A stretch of DNA of 64,000 bases from JACVRM01 sp963817375. Lineage in GTDB: Bacteria > Actinomycetota > Thermoleophilia > Gaiellales > Gaiellaceae. The DNA is taken from NCBI GenBank assembly GCA_963817375.1, contig CAWFOB010000001.1, positions 434,001-498,000 on the forward strand. The letters are read 5' to 3'. The stretch's first letter is position 1. Each line of letters opens with the position of its first letter. The position numbers and the translations under genes were made by a program. The notes beneath the pieces were generated by a model. It saw only the letters and a program-made list of their open reading frames with translations, made no database searches and was not told the origin of the DNA. Positions 51,096 to 59,043 of the stretch are shown here, piece by piece.

Positions 51096-52034
51096 GTGGA
51101 ACCGCGGGTTTGCGTCGTGGGCGCCGGCGTGATCGGCAGCCTCTACGCCGGGCACCTGGCACAGGTCGCCGAGGTGTCCGTGCTCACCCGGCGCCCGGAG
51201 CACGCGGAGGCGCTCGTGCGCGAGGGCCTGCGCATCAGCGGCAAGAGCGACCTCGTCTCCCGCGTGACCGCCGCCGACGACGTGGCCGGGCTGCCCGAGG
51301 CCGACCTCGTCATCCTCGCGACGAAGGCGACCGAGGTCGAGGCAGCCGCCGAGCGGCTCGCCGGCCGGATGGCCGGAGCCACGGTGATGACGATCCAGAA
51401 CGGGCTCGGCGCCGAGGAGCTCGTCGCGCGGCACGGCGACTGGCCGCTCGTGTCCGCGGTGACGTTCATGAGCGGTGCGCGCCATGCGGACAACCACATC
51501 GAGTACGAGCTCGACACCGAGACCTGGTTGGGGCCGTACCGCTCGTCCTTCGAGACGGTGCAGGGAATCGAGCGGCTGCTGCACGAGTCGGGCCTGCGCG
51601 CGCGGGCGTTCCCCGACCTGCGCCCGGCGCAGTGGTCGAAGCTGATCTTCAACGCGACGGTCAACACCGTCGCCGCGGTCACGAACCTCCCCCACGTCGC
51701 CGCCTTCGCCGCCGTCGGCGCCGACACCGACCTGGGCCTGCTCGTTCGCGACCTGATGGACGAGGGCAAGCGGGTAGCGTCCGCGGCCGGTGTGGAGCTC
51801 CACGAGGACCCCTGGGAGATGAACGTGCACGCGGTCTCCCGCGGCGAGACCGAGGCGGCCGAGGGCCACTACGCCCACGTGCCGTCGATGCTCGAGGACA
51901 TCCGCTCGGGCCGGCGCACCGAGGTCGACTTCATCACCGGCTCCCTGGTGCGCGAGGCCGACCGCGTCGGCGTCGAGGTGCCACTGCACCGTGCGATGTA
52001 CCGGCTCGTGCGCGCGCGGGAGACCGCGACGTGA
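51096..52034 (+). CDS. Ketopantoate reductase (ApbA/PanE) family protein, copy 1
   Basis: A 312-residue oxidoreductase. The NADPH-binding motif is CVVGAGVIGSLYAGHL, followed by LVILATKATEVEAAAERL, VMTIQNGLGAEELVARHGDW (conserved Lys/Asn region) and a C-terminal domain with WSKLIFNATVNTVAAVTNLP and RRTEVDFITGSLVREADRVG. The Lys-Asn-Glu set is intact. Ketopantoate or another 2-keto acid substrate. A second paralogue follows at 52117, which makes simple pantothenate biosynthesis for both unlikely. Confidence 0.88.
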   Translation: MEPRVCVVGAGVIGSLYAGHLAQVAEVSVLTRRPEHAEALVREGLRISGKSDLVSRVTAADDVAGLPEADLVILATKATEVEAAAERLAGRMAGATVMTIQNGLGAEELVARHGDWPLVSAVTFMSGARHADNHIEYELDTETWLGPYRSSFETVQGIERLLHESGLRARAFPDLRPAQWSKLIFNATVNTVAAVTNLPHVAAFAAVGADTDLGLLVRDLMDEGKRVASAAGVELHEDPWEMNVHAVSRGETEAAEGHYAHVPSMLEDIRSGRRTEVDFITGSLVREADRVGVEVPLHRAMYRLVRARETAT

Positions 52035-52047
52035 CCTCGGCGCCCAA

Positions 52048-52102
52048 GACTTTGTGGCTCTCCGCCACTATCTCCGGACTTAGTGGCTGTCAGCCACTAA
52101 GT
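52048..52102. repeat. Two copies of the GTGGCTGTCAGCCAC palindromic element
   Basis: A full copy at 52078-52102 has 12-bp perfect arms (ACTTAGTGGCTG, T centre, CAGCCACTAAGT). An imperfect copy (GACTTTGTGGCT...GCCACTA) precedes it at 52048-52070. The element matches the insertion inside the E2 linker at 11645. It lies in the 82-bp gap between two ketopantoate-reductase paralogues. Confidence 0.7.
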
Positions 52103-52116
52103 CGTGGAGGGGTGCG

Positions 52117-53037
52117 GTGAGAGTTTGCGTGGTCGGCTGCGGGGCCGTCGGCTCGCTCTTCGCGGCCAACCTCGCGCAGCTCGACGACGTCGAGGTGTGG
52201 GCGTATGACGTCTCGCAGACCCACGTCGACGCGATCAACGCGAACGGGCTGCAGCTTTCCGGCGCGGGCGAGGTCCTTGGGCGAATGCGTGCCACGACGG
52301 ACGCCGGCGAGCTGCCGGAATGCGACTTCGGGATCGTGGCGACCAAGGCGATGCACACCGCGTCGGCGATCGCCGCCACCGCCCACGCGTTCGCCGGCGG
52401 CGCCGTCTGCTCGGTCCAGAACGGGGTCGGCAACGAGGAGGCGATCGCGGAGCACGCCGCCCGGGTGATCCGCGGCACGACGTTCCCGGCCGGGAAGATT
52501 CTCGAGCCCGGCCACGTGCAGTGGGACGTGAAGGGCGACACGACGCTCGGCCCGTACGAGCCGAAGCCGGCGTCCATGGACGCGATCGAGACGCTCGCCG
52601 ACGCGTGCACCCGCGGCGGGATGCCGACGACCGCGGTCGCGGACGCGCGCGGCGCCCAGTGGCGCAAGGTGATCTTCAACGCCGCCACGAACCCGGTCGG
52701 CGCGCTCACGGGCCTCACGCACGGCCGCGTCTGCGAGGACCCGGCGCTGCGCCGCCTCGTCACCGGCCTCGTCGACGAGGGCAAGGCCGTCGCCGCCGCG
52801 CAGGGCATCGAGCTCGACGCCGACCCGGAAGACCTGATCGACCACGCCGCGCGGCCGGATGTCGCCTACGACCACAAGGCGTCGATGCTCCAGGACGTCG
52901 AGGCCCGTCGGCCGACCGAGGTCGACTGGCTGAACGGCGGCATCGCCAGCTTCGGCCGCGAGCACGGCGTGCCAACGCCCTTGAACGACACGATCGTCGC
53001 GCTCGTGAAAGGCTCCGAGGCGTCATGGACGAGCTGA
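52117..53037 (+). CDS. Ketopantoate reductase (ApbA/PanE) family protein, copy 2
   Basis: A 306-residue paralogue of the preceding gene: CVVGCGAVGSLFAANLAQLD for NADPH, FGIVATKAMHTASAIAATAH, SVQNGVGNEEAIAEHAARVI and a C-terminal domain with WRKVIFNAATNPVGALTGLT. It overlaps the M24-fold gene by 13 bp, so the two are co-translated. Likely reduces a 2-keto acid or lactone-derived keto group; the substrate is inferred only. Confidence 0.88.
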   Translation: MRVCVVGCGAVGSLFAANLAQLDDVEVWAYDVSQTHVDAINANGLQLSGAGEVLGRMRATTDAGELPECDFGIVATKAMHTASAIAATAHAFAGGAVCSVQNGVGNEEAIAEHAARVIRGTTFPAGKILEPGHVQWDVKGDTTLGPYEPKPASMDAIETLADACTRGGMPTTAVADARGAQWRKVIFNAATNPVGALTGLTHGRVCEDPALRRLVTGLVDEGKAVAAAQGIELDADPEDLIDHAARPDVAYDHKASMLQDVEARRPTEVDWLNGGIASFGREHGVPTPLNDTIVALVKGSEASWTS

Positions 53038-54110
53038 GCCGCCGCCTCGCGAACGTGCGCGCCGCCGGCGAGCGCGCCGGCGTCGACGCCGTCGTGGTGG
53101 CCGGCAGCGAGTACAGCGGCTTCGAGGGAGCGGTCACCTACCTCTCCGGGTTCACGATCGTCCACCGCTACGCCTACGTCGTGGTCCCGCTCGACGGCGA
53201 CCCCGTGATCGTCTTCCCGTCCGAAGCGCGCTACGTCGGCGAGCACGGCCAGGCGCAGATCGAGCAGGTCTTCCAGCCGCACCCGGGCGAGTGGCTGGCC
53301 GGGCGCCTGGGCGGCCGGCGCGTCGGCGTCTACGGGCTCGACTACGTCATGACCGTCCGCGACTTCCAGCCGCTCGCCGCAACCGCGGAGGTCGTGCCGT
53401 TCGACGAGGAGTTCGACCTCGCGCGGGCCGTGAAGAGCGACGCCGAGCTCGAGTCCGTCCGCGACAGCGTCCGCATCAACACGGAGGGCTTCCGCATCTT
53501 CCTCGAGCACTACCGGCCCGGCGTGACGGCCGCGGAGGTGATGGCCGAATGCGAGCGTTACTTCGTCGCGGAGGGCTGCGGCCGGCTGACGATGGACATG
53601 GTGCTCGCGGGCCCCGAGTTCCTGCTCGCCCGCCAGGACGTCGTGCTCGGCGACTTCGTGCTGCCCTCGCTGGAGATCGCAGGCCCCGGCGGCCACTGGG
53701 TCGAGGTCTCACGGGCGATCGGCGAGCCCGACGAGGACGGCCGCCGGATGATGGAGGCGTACGAGGAGTACTTCGACGCTGCGCGCACGGCACTGCGCCC
53801 CGGCGCGACGGCGCACGACGTGCACCGGGCCGTCTCGAAGGGGTTCCTCGATCGCGGGTACCACCTCGGCCACGTCACCGGGCACTCGATCGGGATGACG
53901 ATGATCGAGTACCCGAAGATCGGCGAGGGCGTCGAGACCGAACTGGCGGAGAACATGGTCTTCTCGATGCACCCGCACGCGATCACACCGGACGGCACCG
54001 GCTGCCTGTACATGCAGGAGACCTGGCTCGTCACGGCGGACGGCGGCGAGCCGCTCTCCGGGCTGCCGATGCGCGTGTACACCGCTGACGAATCCGTTAC
54101 GCATTCGTAA
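53025..54110 (+). CDS. M24 (creatinase/Xaa-Pro-aminopeptidase) fold protein with altered metal site
   Basis: A 361-residue pita-bread-fold protein. Creatinase N-terminal domain residues 1-125 are followed by the M24 core from about residue 135. The core has GHVTGHSIGMTMIEYP (His287, Glu296) and MQETWLVTADGG (Glu332). But the two Asp ligands expected in IDVG and DITR-like motifs are replaced by PSLE (residues 214-217) and EVSR (227-230), so a standard dimetal site is unlikely. A metal-free creatinase-like hydrolase or single-metal enzyme is more probable than Xaa-Pro aminopeptidase. Confidence 0.8.
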   Translation: MDELSRRLANVRAAGERAGVDAVVVAGSEYSGFEGAVTYLSGFTIVHRYAYVVVPLDGDPVIVFPSEARYVGEHGQAQIEQVFQPHPGEWLAGRLGGRRVGVYGLDYVMTVRDFQPLAATAEVVPFDEEFDLARAVKSDAELESVRDSVRINTEGFRIFLEHYRPGVTAAEVMAECERYFVAEGCGRLTMDMVLAGPEFLLARQDVVLGDFVLPSLEIAGPGGHWVEVSRAIGEPDEDGRRMMEAYEEYFDAARTALRPGATAHDVHRAVSKGFLDRGYHLGHVTGHSIGMTMIEYPKIGEGVETELAENMVFSMHPHAITPDGTGCLYMQETWLVTADGGEPLSGLPMRVYTADESVTHS

Positions 54111-54133
54111 CAGCAGGGAAGTACGCTCCAGAC

Positions 54134-55291
54134 GTGAGATTGCAGCGTCTCGTCCTCGCGCTCGCGGTGGCGGGAGTGCTCGCCGCCGGCGCCGCAGCGG
54201 CCTCGTCAAAGCCGCGCATCCTCCCCACGACCACACCCGTCACGGGGCTGGCCACCAACGGCTCGACCGTCGCGGTCGCGACCGCCTGGAGTGCCAGCCA
54301 CTGCGAGCGCGTCCTCGCCTGGAACCCCGTGCGCGCATCGCTGGTCGGCCTGGGCAAGGGCGGCCGCTGTGACCAGACGAGCACGGGCCGCGGGATCGCC
54401 GGCCAGGCGATCGCAGGCACGCGCGTCGCCTGGATCGCCGACGGCGGCGGCAACCAGCACGACGCCGTCCTGTACACGGCGTCGCTGACCAAGCCGGCGG
54501 TCACGCACCGGCTGCTGCTCGCGACGCGGAACATCGACTCCGGAGCCGGCAACTGGATCGGCGCGCTGCAGGGCGCCGGCTCGCTGCTCGTCTACGCGAC
54601 CTGGTCGGTGTGCGACACCGGGGAGCCGGCCTTCAGGCCCTGTCCCACAGGCGTCACCCCGGGAACGGTCTACAACGCGAAGCTCTGGCGGATCGACGGG
54701 CTGACGACGAGGAAGCTGATCGCCTCGGCGCCGGACGGGCTCCTCCCCGTCGGCGTCGCCGCCGGCCGGATCCTCGTCGCCCGCGGCGACGGGACGTCAT
54801 TCGAGCTGCGCGGGGCGGACGGGCACGTCATCCAGACCTACCAGCCCGATGCGCAGGCGCTCCAGGCCACGCTCGGGACGAAGGAGCTCGTCCTCGCGGT
54901 GCGCACGCCGCTCAGCCCGCCGCTCTCGAAGGCCCGCATCCAGTTCATCGTCTACAACCTCGCGACCGGCGCGGTCGAGCGCACGCTTCCCGTGCCGGCA
55001 GCCGCCCTGACGATCACCCCGCGGAGCTGCGATTACCCGCTGGGCGGCCCCGCAGTCGCCTGCGTGTTGCCCGTCGCCCGGCTGCGCTTTGCGAACGCCG
55101 ACGCGACCCGCTTCGTCTACGTCCTCGACACGGCCGTGCACGTGGCGCGGCTTGACGGCTCGAAGGACTCGGGGCTGACGCCGGCCGGACAGGGGCCGGT
55201 CTTCGCCGCGCTCGACGGCGCAGGCCTCACGTACTCGTACCGCACGGGCGGCGGCGTCCAGGGCCGCGTGCAGTACTTGCCCTCGCCCTAG
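54134..55291 (+). CDS. Secreted beta-propeller-like hypothetical protein
   Basis: A 385-residue exported protein with signal peptide (VLALAVAGVLAAGAAAASS). Repeated blades of the type VTGLATNGSTVAVATAWSAS, AGTRVAWIADGGGNQHDAVL and GSLLVYATWSVC suggest a beta-propeller. Two cysteine-containing loops may form disulfides. No catalytic motif. GTG start, 24 bp after the M24 gene, so it may be co-transcribed. Function unknown. Confidence 0.7.
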   Translation: MRLQRLVLALAVAGVLAAGAAAASSKPRILPTTTPVTGLATNGSTVAVATAWSASHCERVLAWNPVRASLVGLGKGGRCDQTSTGRGIAGQAIAGTRVAWIADGGGNQHDAVLYTASLTKPAVTHRLLLATRNIDSGAGNWIGALQGAGSLLVYATWSVCDTGEPAFRPCPTGVTPGTVYNAKLWRIDGLTTRKLIASAPDGLLPVGVAAGRILVARGDGTSFELRGADGHVIQTYQPDAQALQATLGTKELVLAVRTPLSPPLSKARIQFIVYNLATGAVERTLPVPAAALTITPRSCDYPLGGPAVACVLPVARLRFANADATRFVYVLDTAVHVARLDGSKDSGLTPAGQGPVFAALDGAGLTYSYRTGGGVQGRVQYLPSP

Positions 55292-55293
55292 TA

Positions 55294-55638
55294 CTAGCCC
55301 CAGGCGAGCACGAACGCGGCGATCGCGACCACCGCGGCGATAGCGAGCACCGCGAGGTTGGCGGCGAGCACGATCGTCAGCGTGCGGCTTCGCGTGGGCG
55401 CGGGCCCGCCGTCAGCCCCGGCGCGCCAGGAGACGGCGCCTGTCAGGGCGCCGATGATGAACTGGTTCAGGCTCACGCCCTCCGCGTCGGCGGCGCGCGT
55501 CAGCTCGGCGTGCAGCGTCCGCGGCATGCGGACGAGCAGCTTGCCGCTGGGGAGCGGCTCGGTGGTCTCTTCGACGCTCTTCATCACGGTCGTACCGCTG
55601 ACGGCCGGACCATTGTAGGGCGGCGTCACAGTCGTCAC
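55294..55638 (-). CDS. Membrane-anchored ribbon-helix-helix protein (HicB/Arc-type)
   Basis: A 114-residue protein. Residues 31-67 (SGKLLVRMPRTLHAELTRAA, then DAEGVSLNQFIIGAL) form a ribbon-helix-helix DNA-binding module as in HicB/Arc antitoxins. Residues 86-113 are a membrane helix (LTIVLAANLAVLAIAAVVAI). A DNA-binding domain tied to the membrane is unusual. Its GTG start overlaps the sigma factor stop (GTGA), so the two proteins are co-translated. It may be the membrane sensor or anti-sigma partner of that factor; this is inference. Confidence 0.7.
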   Translation of the reverse strand: MTTVTPPYNGPAVSGTTVMKSVEETTEPLPSGKLLVRMPRTLHAELTRAADAEGVSLNQFIIGALTGAVSWRAGADGGPAPTRSRTLTIVLAANLAVLAIAAVVAIAAFVLAWG

Positions 55639-56180
55639 AAAGCCGGCTCCACCCGCGCCCGCATGGCCGCGAGCGCGGCACGCAAGAGCCGGGAGACCTG
55701 GATCTGGGTCAGCCCGAGCTCCCAGGCCACTTCCGCCTGGCTGCGGTCGCCCAGGAAGTAGCGGCCCACGACCTCACGCTCGGGCCGCCGGAGCCCGCGC
55801 ATCAGCGCCTCGACGACGAGGCGGTCGTCGGCCTCCCCGAGCCCCTCACCGCCCCCCGGGGTGTCGTCGAGCGCCACTGCCACCGGCCTCGCCGCGGGCT
55901 CCGCGCGCGGCACGCGGACCGGCCACGTGCGGTCGCGGACATGGTGGCGGAGCTCTCCACGGATCATGGGGATCGCGTAGGCCGGGAACGGGACGCCCCG
56001 GCCGGGGTCGTACCTGTCGGCTGCCTTCAGCAGCCCGATCGCGGCCACCTGCCGCAGGTCGTCCAGCGTGTCCGTCTCCGAGACAAACCGCCGCGCGAGC
56101 GTGTACGCGAGCCGAAGATGCGTCGTCACCAGCTCGTCGCGCTCCTCGAGGCGCCCCCACGCCGACTGCATGCGCAGCAC
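55635..56180 (-). CDS. Sigma-70 family RNA polymerase sigma factor, SigB/SigF-type without region 3
   Basis: A 181-residue sigma factor. Region 2 is clear: LRLAYTLARRFVSETDTLDDLRQVAAIGLLKAADRYDPGRGVPFPAYAIPMIRGELRHHVRDRTWPV contains the 2.1-2.4 helices and the conserved DLRQVA and FPAYA cores. Region 4 ends ERSQAEVAWELGLTQIQVSRLLRAALAAMR. Region 3 of the classical SigB/F/G group is essentially missing, replaced by a short Pro/Gly linker. ATG 56180 or 56171. It is divergent from the surface-protein operon at 56254, which it probably controls. Confidence 0.88.
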   Translation of the reverse strand: MLRMQSAWGRLEERDELVTTHLRLAYTLARRFVSETDTLDDLRQVAAIGLLKAADRYDPGRGVPFPAYAIPMIRGELRHHVRDRTWPVRVPRAEPAARPVAVALDDTPGGGEGLGEADDRLVVEALMRGLRRPEREVVGRYFLGDRSQAEVAWELGLTQIQVSRLLRAALAAMRARVEPAL

Positions 56181-56253
56181 TGTATCTATTTACGCGCGGC
56201 ATTCGCAAATTCTTTTGATTCATTCTGCGCCGTATTGGGCATTCATTCTGTGT
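56181..56253. promoter_or_regulatory. Divergent promoter between sigma factor and surface operon
   Basis: A 73-bp gap, AT-richer than the flanks. ATTCATTCTG occurs twice in direct orientation (56218-56227 and 56241-56250), 23 bp apart, about two helical turns, as expected for side-by-side protein binding. No Shine-Dalgarno sequence precedes the ATG at 56254. Confidence 0.45.
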
Positions 56254-57288
56254 ATGCATCGCGCACGTTTTGCAGCTGCTGTCTGCGCGGCCGCCGCGCT
56301 GTTCGGGGCCGGCGGCACGGCGCGCGCGGATGACGGCCTCACCCTCCCCACCGACCCGGCCGGGGTCGTGGACACGGCCGCGGCGATCGCCACCCAGGCC
56401 GCGGACGCGACGACAACGGGGCAGTATCAGGGCCAGGACGGGCAGTATCAGCCTGATACTGGCCAGTATCAGGCACCCGCGCCCGCCTCGAGCCCCGCGA
56501 ACATCAACGTGTCCGTGCGGGTGCTGAGCCCCGGCGACGACGGCCCGGTCAACCAGGCCATCTCCGTGGCACAGCCTGCAGTGGGCGGCGCGACGGCCGC
56601 GCCCGTGACGATATCGGTGAACGTCAACATCACGAATAATTGGACTGTGATTTTCGGTTCTTCAAACGATACTGGGCAGTATCATACGCCCGGCCACCTG
56701 TCTTGGGACCCGGTCACAAACCAGCTGGCGACTGACGCGGCTGCGCCCGCGCCGGCTGCGCCCGCGCCGCAGGCTCCAGAGGCGCCCGCCGCGGCAGCGC
56801 CGCCGCCGCCGTCCGCGCCGGCACCGGCGCCGGGCGACCACTGGCGCGCCGCGGAGCCGGCCCGCCCGGCGGCTACCCCGGTCGCGCGACCGCTCAAGCT
56901 TGCGAGGGGCACACACCACCGGGCGGCGGCGCCCGTGAGCTATGGGCGCCGCACTCCCGTCGCGGCGCCCGTGGCCGCCTTCCCCGCCCCGCGGCAGCCC
57001 CTCGCCTGGCCGCAGGCCCACACGGTCGCGAAGACCGCGCCGGCGCACGGCGGGGCAGGAACGCCGCCGCCGCCGGCGCCGCCCGCACCGCCTCGCCGCC
57101 CGTCGCAGCCCGAGCAGTTCGCGGGTGCTGCTGCGGCCGGCGGCCTCTCTTTCGACAATGTCCTCCAGACCCTCGGCCTACTGATTGCGTCGCTGTGGGT
57201 CGCCGCGCTCGGCTCTGCCCGCCGGCTCGGTGTCCATGCCCGCCGCCTCCGGGGTGTCGTGGGGCCACGCTGGGGCAAGCCCGGGTAG
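56254..57288 (+). CDS. Secreted Pro/Ala-rich surface protein with GQYQ and SPGDDG motifs and C-terminal anchor
   Basis: A 344-residue protein with a signal peptide (FAAAVCAAAALFGAGGTARA). GQYQ repeats (56418-56480), a NINVSVRVLSPGDDGPVNQ segment shared with the next gene, a long Pro/Ala-rich stalk (PAPAAPAPQAPEAPAAAAPP), then a basic region and a C-terminal membrane helix (VLQTLGLLIASLWVAALGSA) plus ARRLGVHARRLRG tail. The layout is that of a membrane-anchored surface stalk. The perfect palindrome CTGATACTGGCCAGTATCAG lies in the GQYQ coding part. Confidence 0.75.
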   Translation: MHRARFAAAVCAAAALFGAGGTARADDGLTLPTDPAGVVDTAAAIATQAADATTTGQYQGQDGQYQPDTGQYQAPAPASSPANINVSVRVLSPGDDGPVNQAISVAQPAVGGATAAPVTISVNVNITNNWTVIFGSSNDTGQYHTPGHLSWDPVTNQLATDAAAPAPAAPAPQAPEAPAAAAPPPPSAPAPAPGDHWRAAEPARPAATPVARPLKLARGTHHRAAAPVSYGRRTPVAAPVAAFPAPRQPLAWPQAHTVAKTAPAHGGAGTPPPPAPPAPPRRPSQPEQFAGAAAAGGLSFDNVLQTLGLLIASLWVAALGSARRLGVHARRLRGVVGPRWGKPG

Positions 57289-57359
57289 CCCTCGAAGTCA
57301 GTCCGATTCCGCCGGGACGCCCGTCCCGGCACGTTCCGACGACTTCAAGAGGAGATGAC

Positions 57360-58931
57360 ATGAGACGCACCATTTGCGCACTCGTCGTCGCACTGCTCGC
57401 CGCGGCCGCGTGGGCCACGGGGGCGTCGGCCGACTCGACGCCGGCACCCGCTCCGCCCGCGCCCGCTCCGGCAACGCAGACGGCGGGGCAGCTGTCGACG
57501 AGCCAGCAGAGCGCCGACTCGTCCGCGGTCTCCAAGCAGATCGCGCCGCAGAACACCAACGTCAGCGTCCGGGTGCTCAGCCCCGGCGCCAACGGGCCCG
57601 TCACGCAGGACAACTCGTCGACGGCCGGCGCGCTGGCCGGGAACGTCAACCTGACCGGGCAGCAGATCGATCAGGCCGGTTCCGCCAACCAGCAGGCCGG
57701 GCAGGCCGCAGGCAACGAGCAGGACGCCTCGGCGGCGGCCGAGTCAGACCAGATCAAGCCGCAGAACACCAACGTCGACGTGCGTGTCCTCAGCCCCGGC
57801 TACGACGGCTCGGTCTCGCAGTCGAACAGCTCGACGGCGGCCGCGATCGCGGGGAACCTGAACGCGACGGGGCAGACGATCGACCAGTCCGCCGACGGGC
57901 CGGGCGGCCAGCAGACCGCCGGCCAGGAGGCCGTCAGCAAGCAGGACGCCACCGCGGCGGCCGGCTCGCTGCAGGTCGAGCCGAGCAACACGAACGTCGA
58001 CGTCCGGGTTCTGAGCCCCGGCGACAACGGTGACGTGTCGCAGAGCAACGACTCCACCGCGGCTGCGATCGCGGCGAACCTCAACGCCACGAAGCAGGAC
58101 ATCTCACAGGATCCGCACGGGTCGCCGTCGCAGACGGCCGGGCAGGCCGCAGGCAACTGGCAGAACGCCGACGCCTCGGCGTTCTCCGGGCAGATCCATC
58201 CGAGCAACACGAACGTCTCCACCCGCGTGCTGAGCCCGGGCTCCGACGGCAGCGTCAGCCAGTCCAACACGTCGACGGCCGTCGGCGCTGCGCTGAACGC
58301 GAACCTGACCAAGCAGTCGATCGACCAGTCGTCCGGCGACGCGTACCCGGGGCTTCGGACGCAGAAGGACGACGGCCTCGCGATCCAGGCCGCCGGCCAG
58401 CTCGCGATCAACAAGCAGGACGCGGCCGCGTGCGCCACGTCGCTGCAGATCGCTCCGGAGAACACGAACCTCTCCTCGGGCGACTCCGTGAAGCAGGACA
58501 ACACGTCCACCGCCGCCGGCATCGCCGCGAACCTGAACGGTCTCGGGCAGACGATCGGGCAGGGCCCGGCGGAGAAGGACGGCTATGGCAAGGCCGACGA
58601 CCCCGTCGAGAAGGCCGCGGCGTCGCCCGCCAAGCCGGCTGACGGCGTCAGCCAGTCCAACACGTCGACCGCGCTCGCGCTGTCGGCGAACCTCAACCTC
58701 ACGCACCAGTCCATCTCCCAGCAGCAGGACGGCCATCCGTCGGGCGTCGACGTCCAGGCGGCGGGCCAGGCTGCTGGCAACGAGCAGCACGCGACGTCGA
58801 CCGCGGCCTCATTGCAGGTCGCACCGACGAACCGGAACGGTGGCATCGGCGTGTCCATGCCCCTGTGCCCGAAGCCGGCGCCGCCGGTCTGCGCGCCGCT
58901 GCGCCGGAGCGAGGTGGTGCCGGTGACGTGA
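57360..58931 (+). CDS. Secreted repeat protein, ~5 tandem repeats of about 72 residues with N/Q/S ladder
   Basis: A 523-residue exported protein with a signal peptide (ALVVALLAAAAWATGASA). Five to six tandem units follow the plan QxAGQxAxNxQDAxAxAxSLQ, then NTNVxVRVLSPGxDGxVSQ, then SNxSTAxAxAxNLNxTxQxI. The regular spacing of N, Q, S and small residues suggests a stacked beta-solenoid, comparable in principle to curlin repeats, but with no recognised family. Two Cys pairs lie near the C-terminus. Strong ribosome-binding site (AGGAG). It probably forms the structural surface fibre or coat of this operon. Confidence 0.8.
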   Translation: MRRTICALVVALLAAAAWATGASADSTPAPAPPAPAPATQTAGQLSTSQQSADSSAVSKQIAPQNTNVSVRVLSPGANGPVTQDNSSTAGALAGNVNLTGQQIDQAGSANQQAGQAAGNEQDASAAAESDQIKPQNTNVDVRVLSPGYDGSVSQSNSSTAAAIAGNLNATGQTIDQSADGPGGQQTAGQEAVSKQDATAAAGSLQVEPSNTNVDVRVLSPGDNGDVSQSNDSTAAAIAANLNATKQDISQDPHGSPSQTAGQAAGNWQNADASAFSGQIHPSNTNVSTRVLSPGSDGSVSQSNTSTAVGAALNANLTKQSIDQSSGDAYPGLRTQKDDGLAIQAAGQLAINKQDAAACATSLQIAPENTNLSSGDSVKQDNTSTAAGIAANLNGLGQTIGQGPAEKDGYGKADDPVEKAAASPAKPADGVSQSNTSTALALSANLNLTHQSISQQQDGHPSGVDVQAAGQAAGNEQHATSTAASLQVAPTNRNGGIGVSMPLCPKPAPPVCAPLRRSEVVPVT

Positions 58932-59043
58932 CGCCGAGGAGCGGGGTGCGGCGGCTTCGGCCGCCGCACCCCCTCTCGCGCGTTGACACCGGCGCTGGAC
59001 GCCACTACCTTCGTGGCCAGGCAAGCGCATCGGAGGGGCAGCG

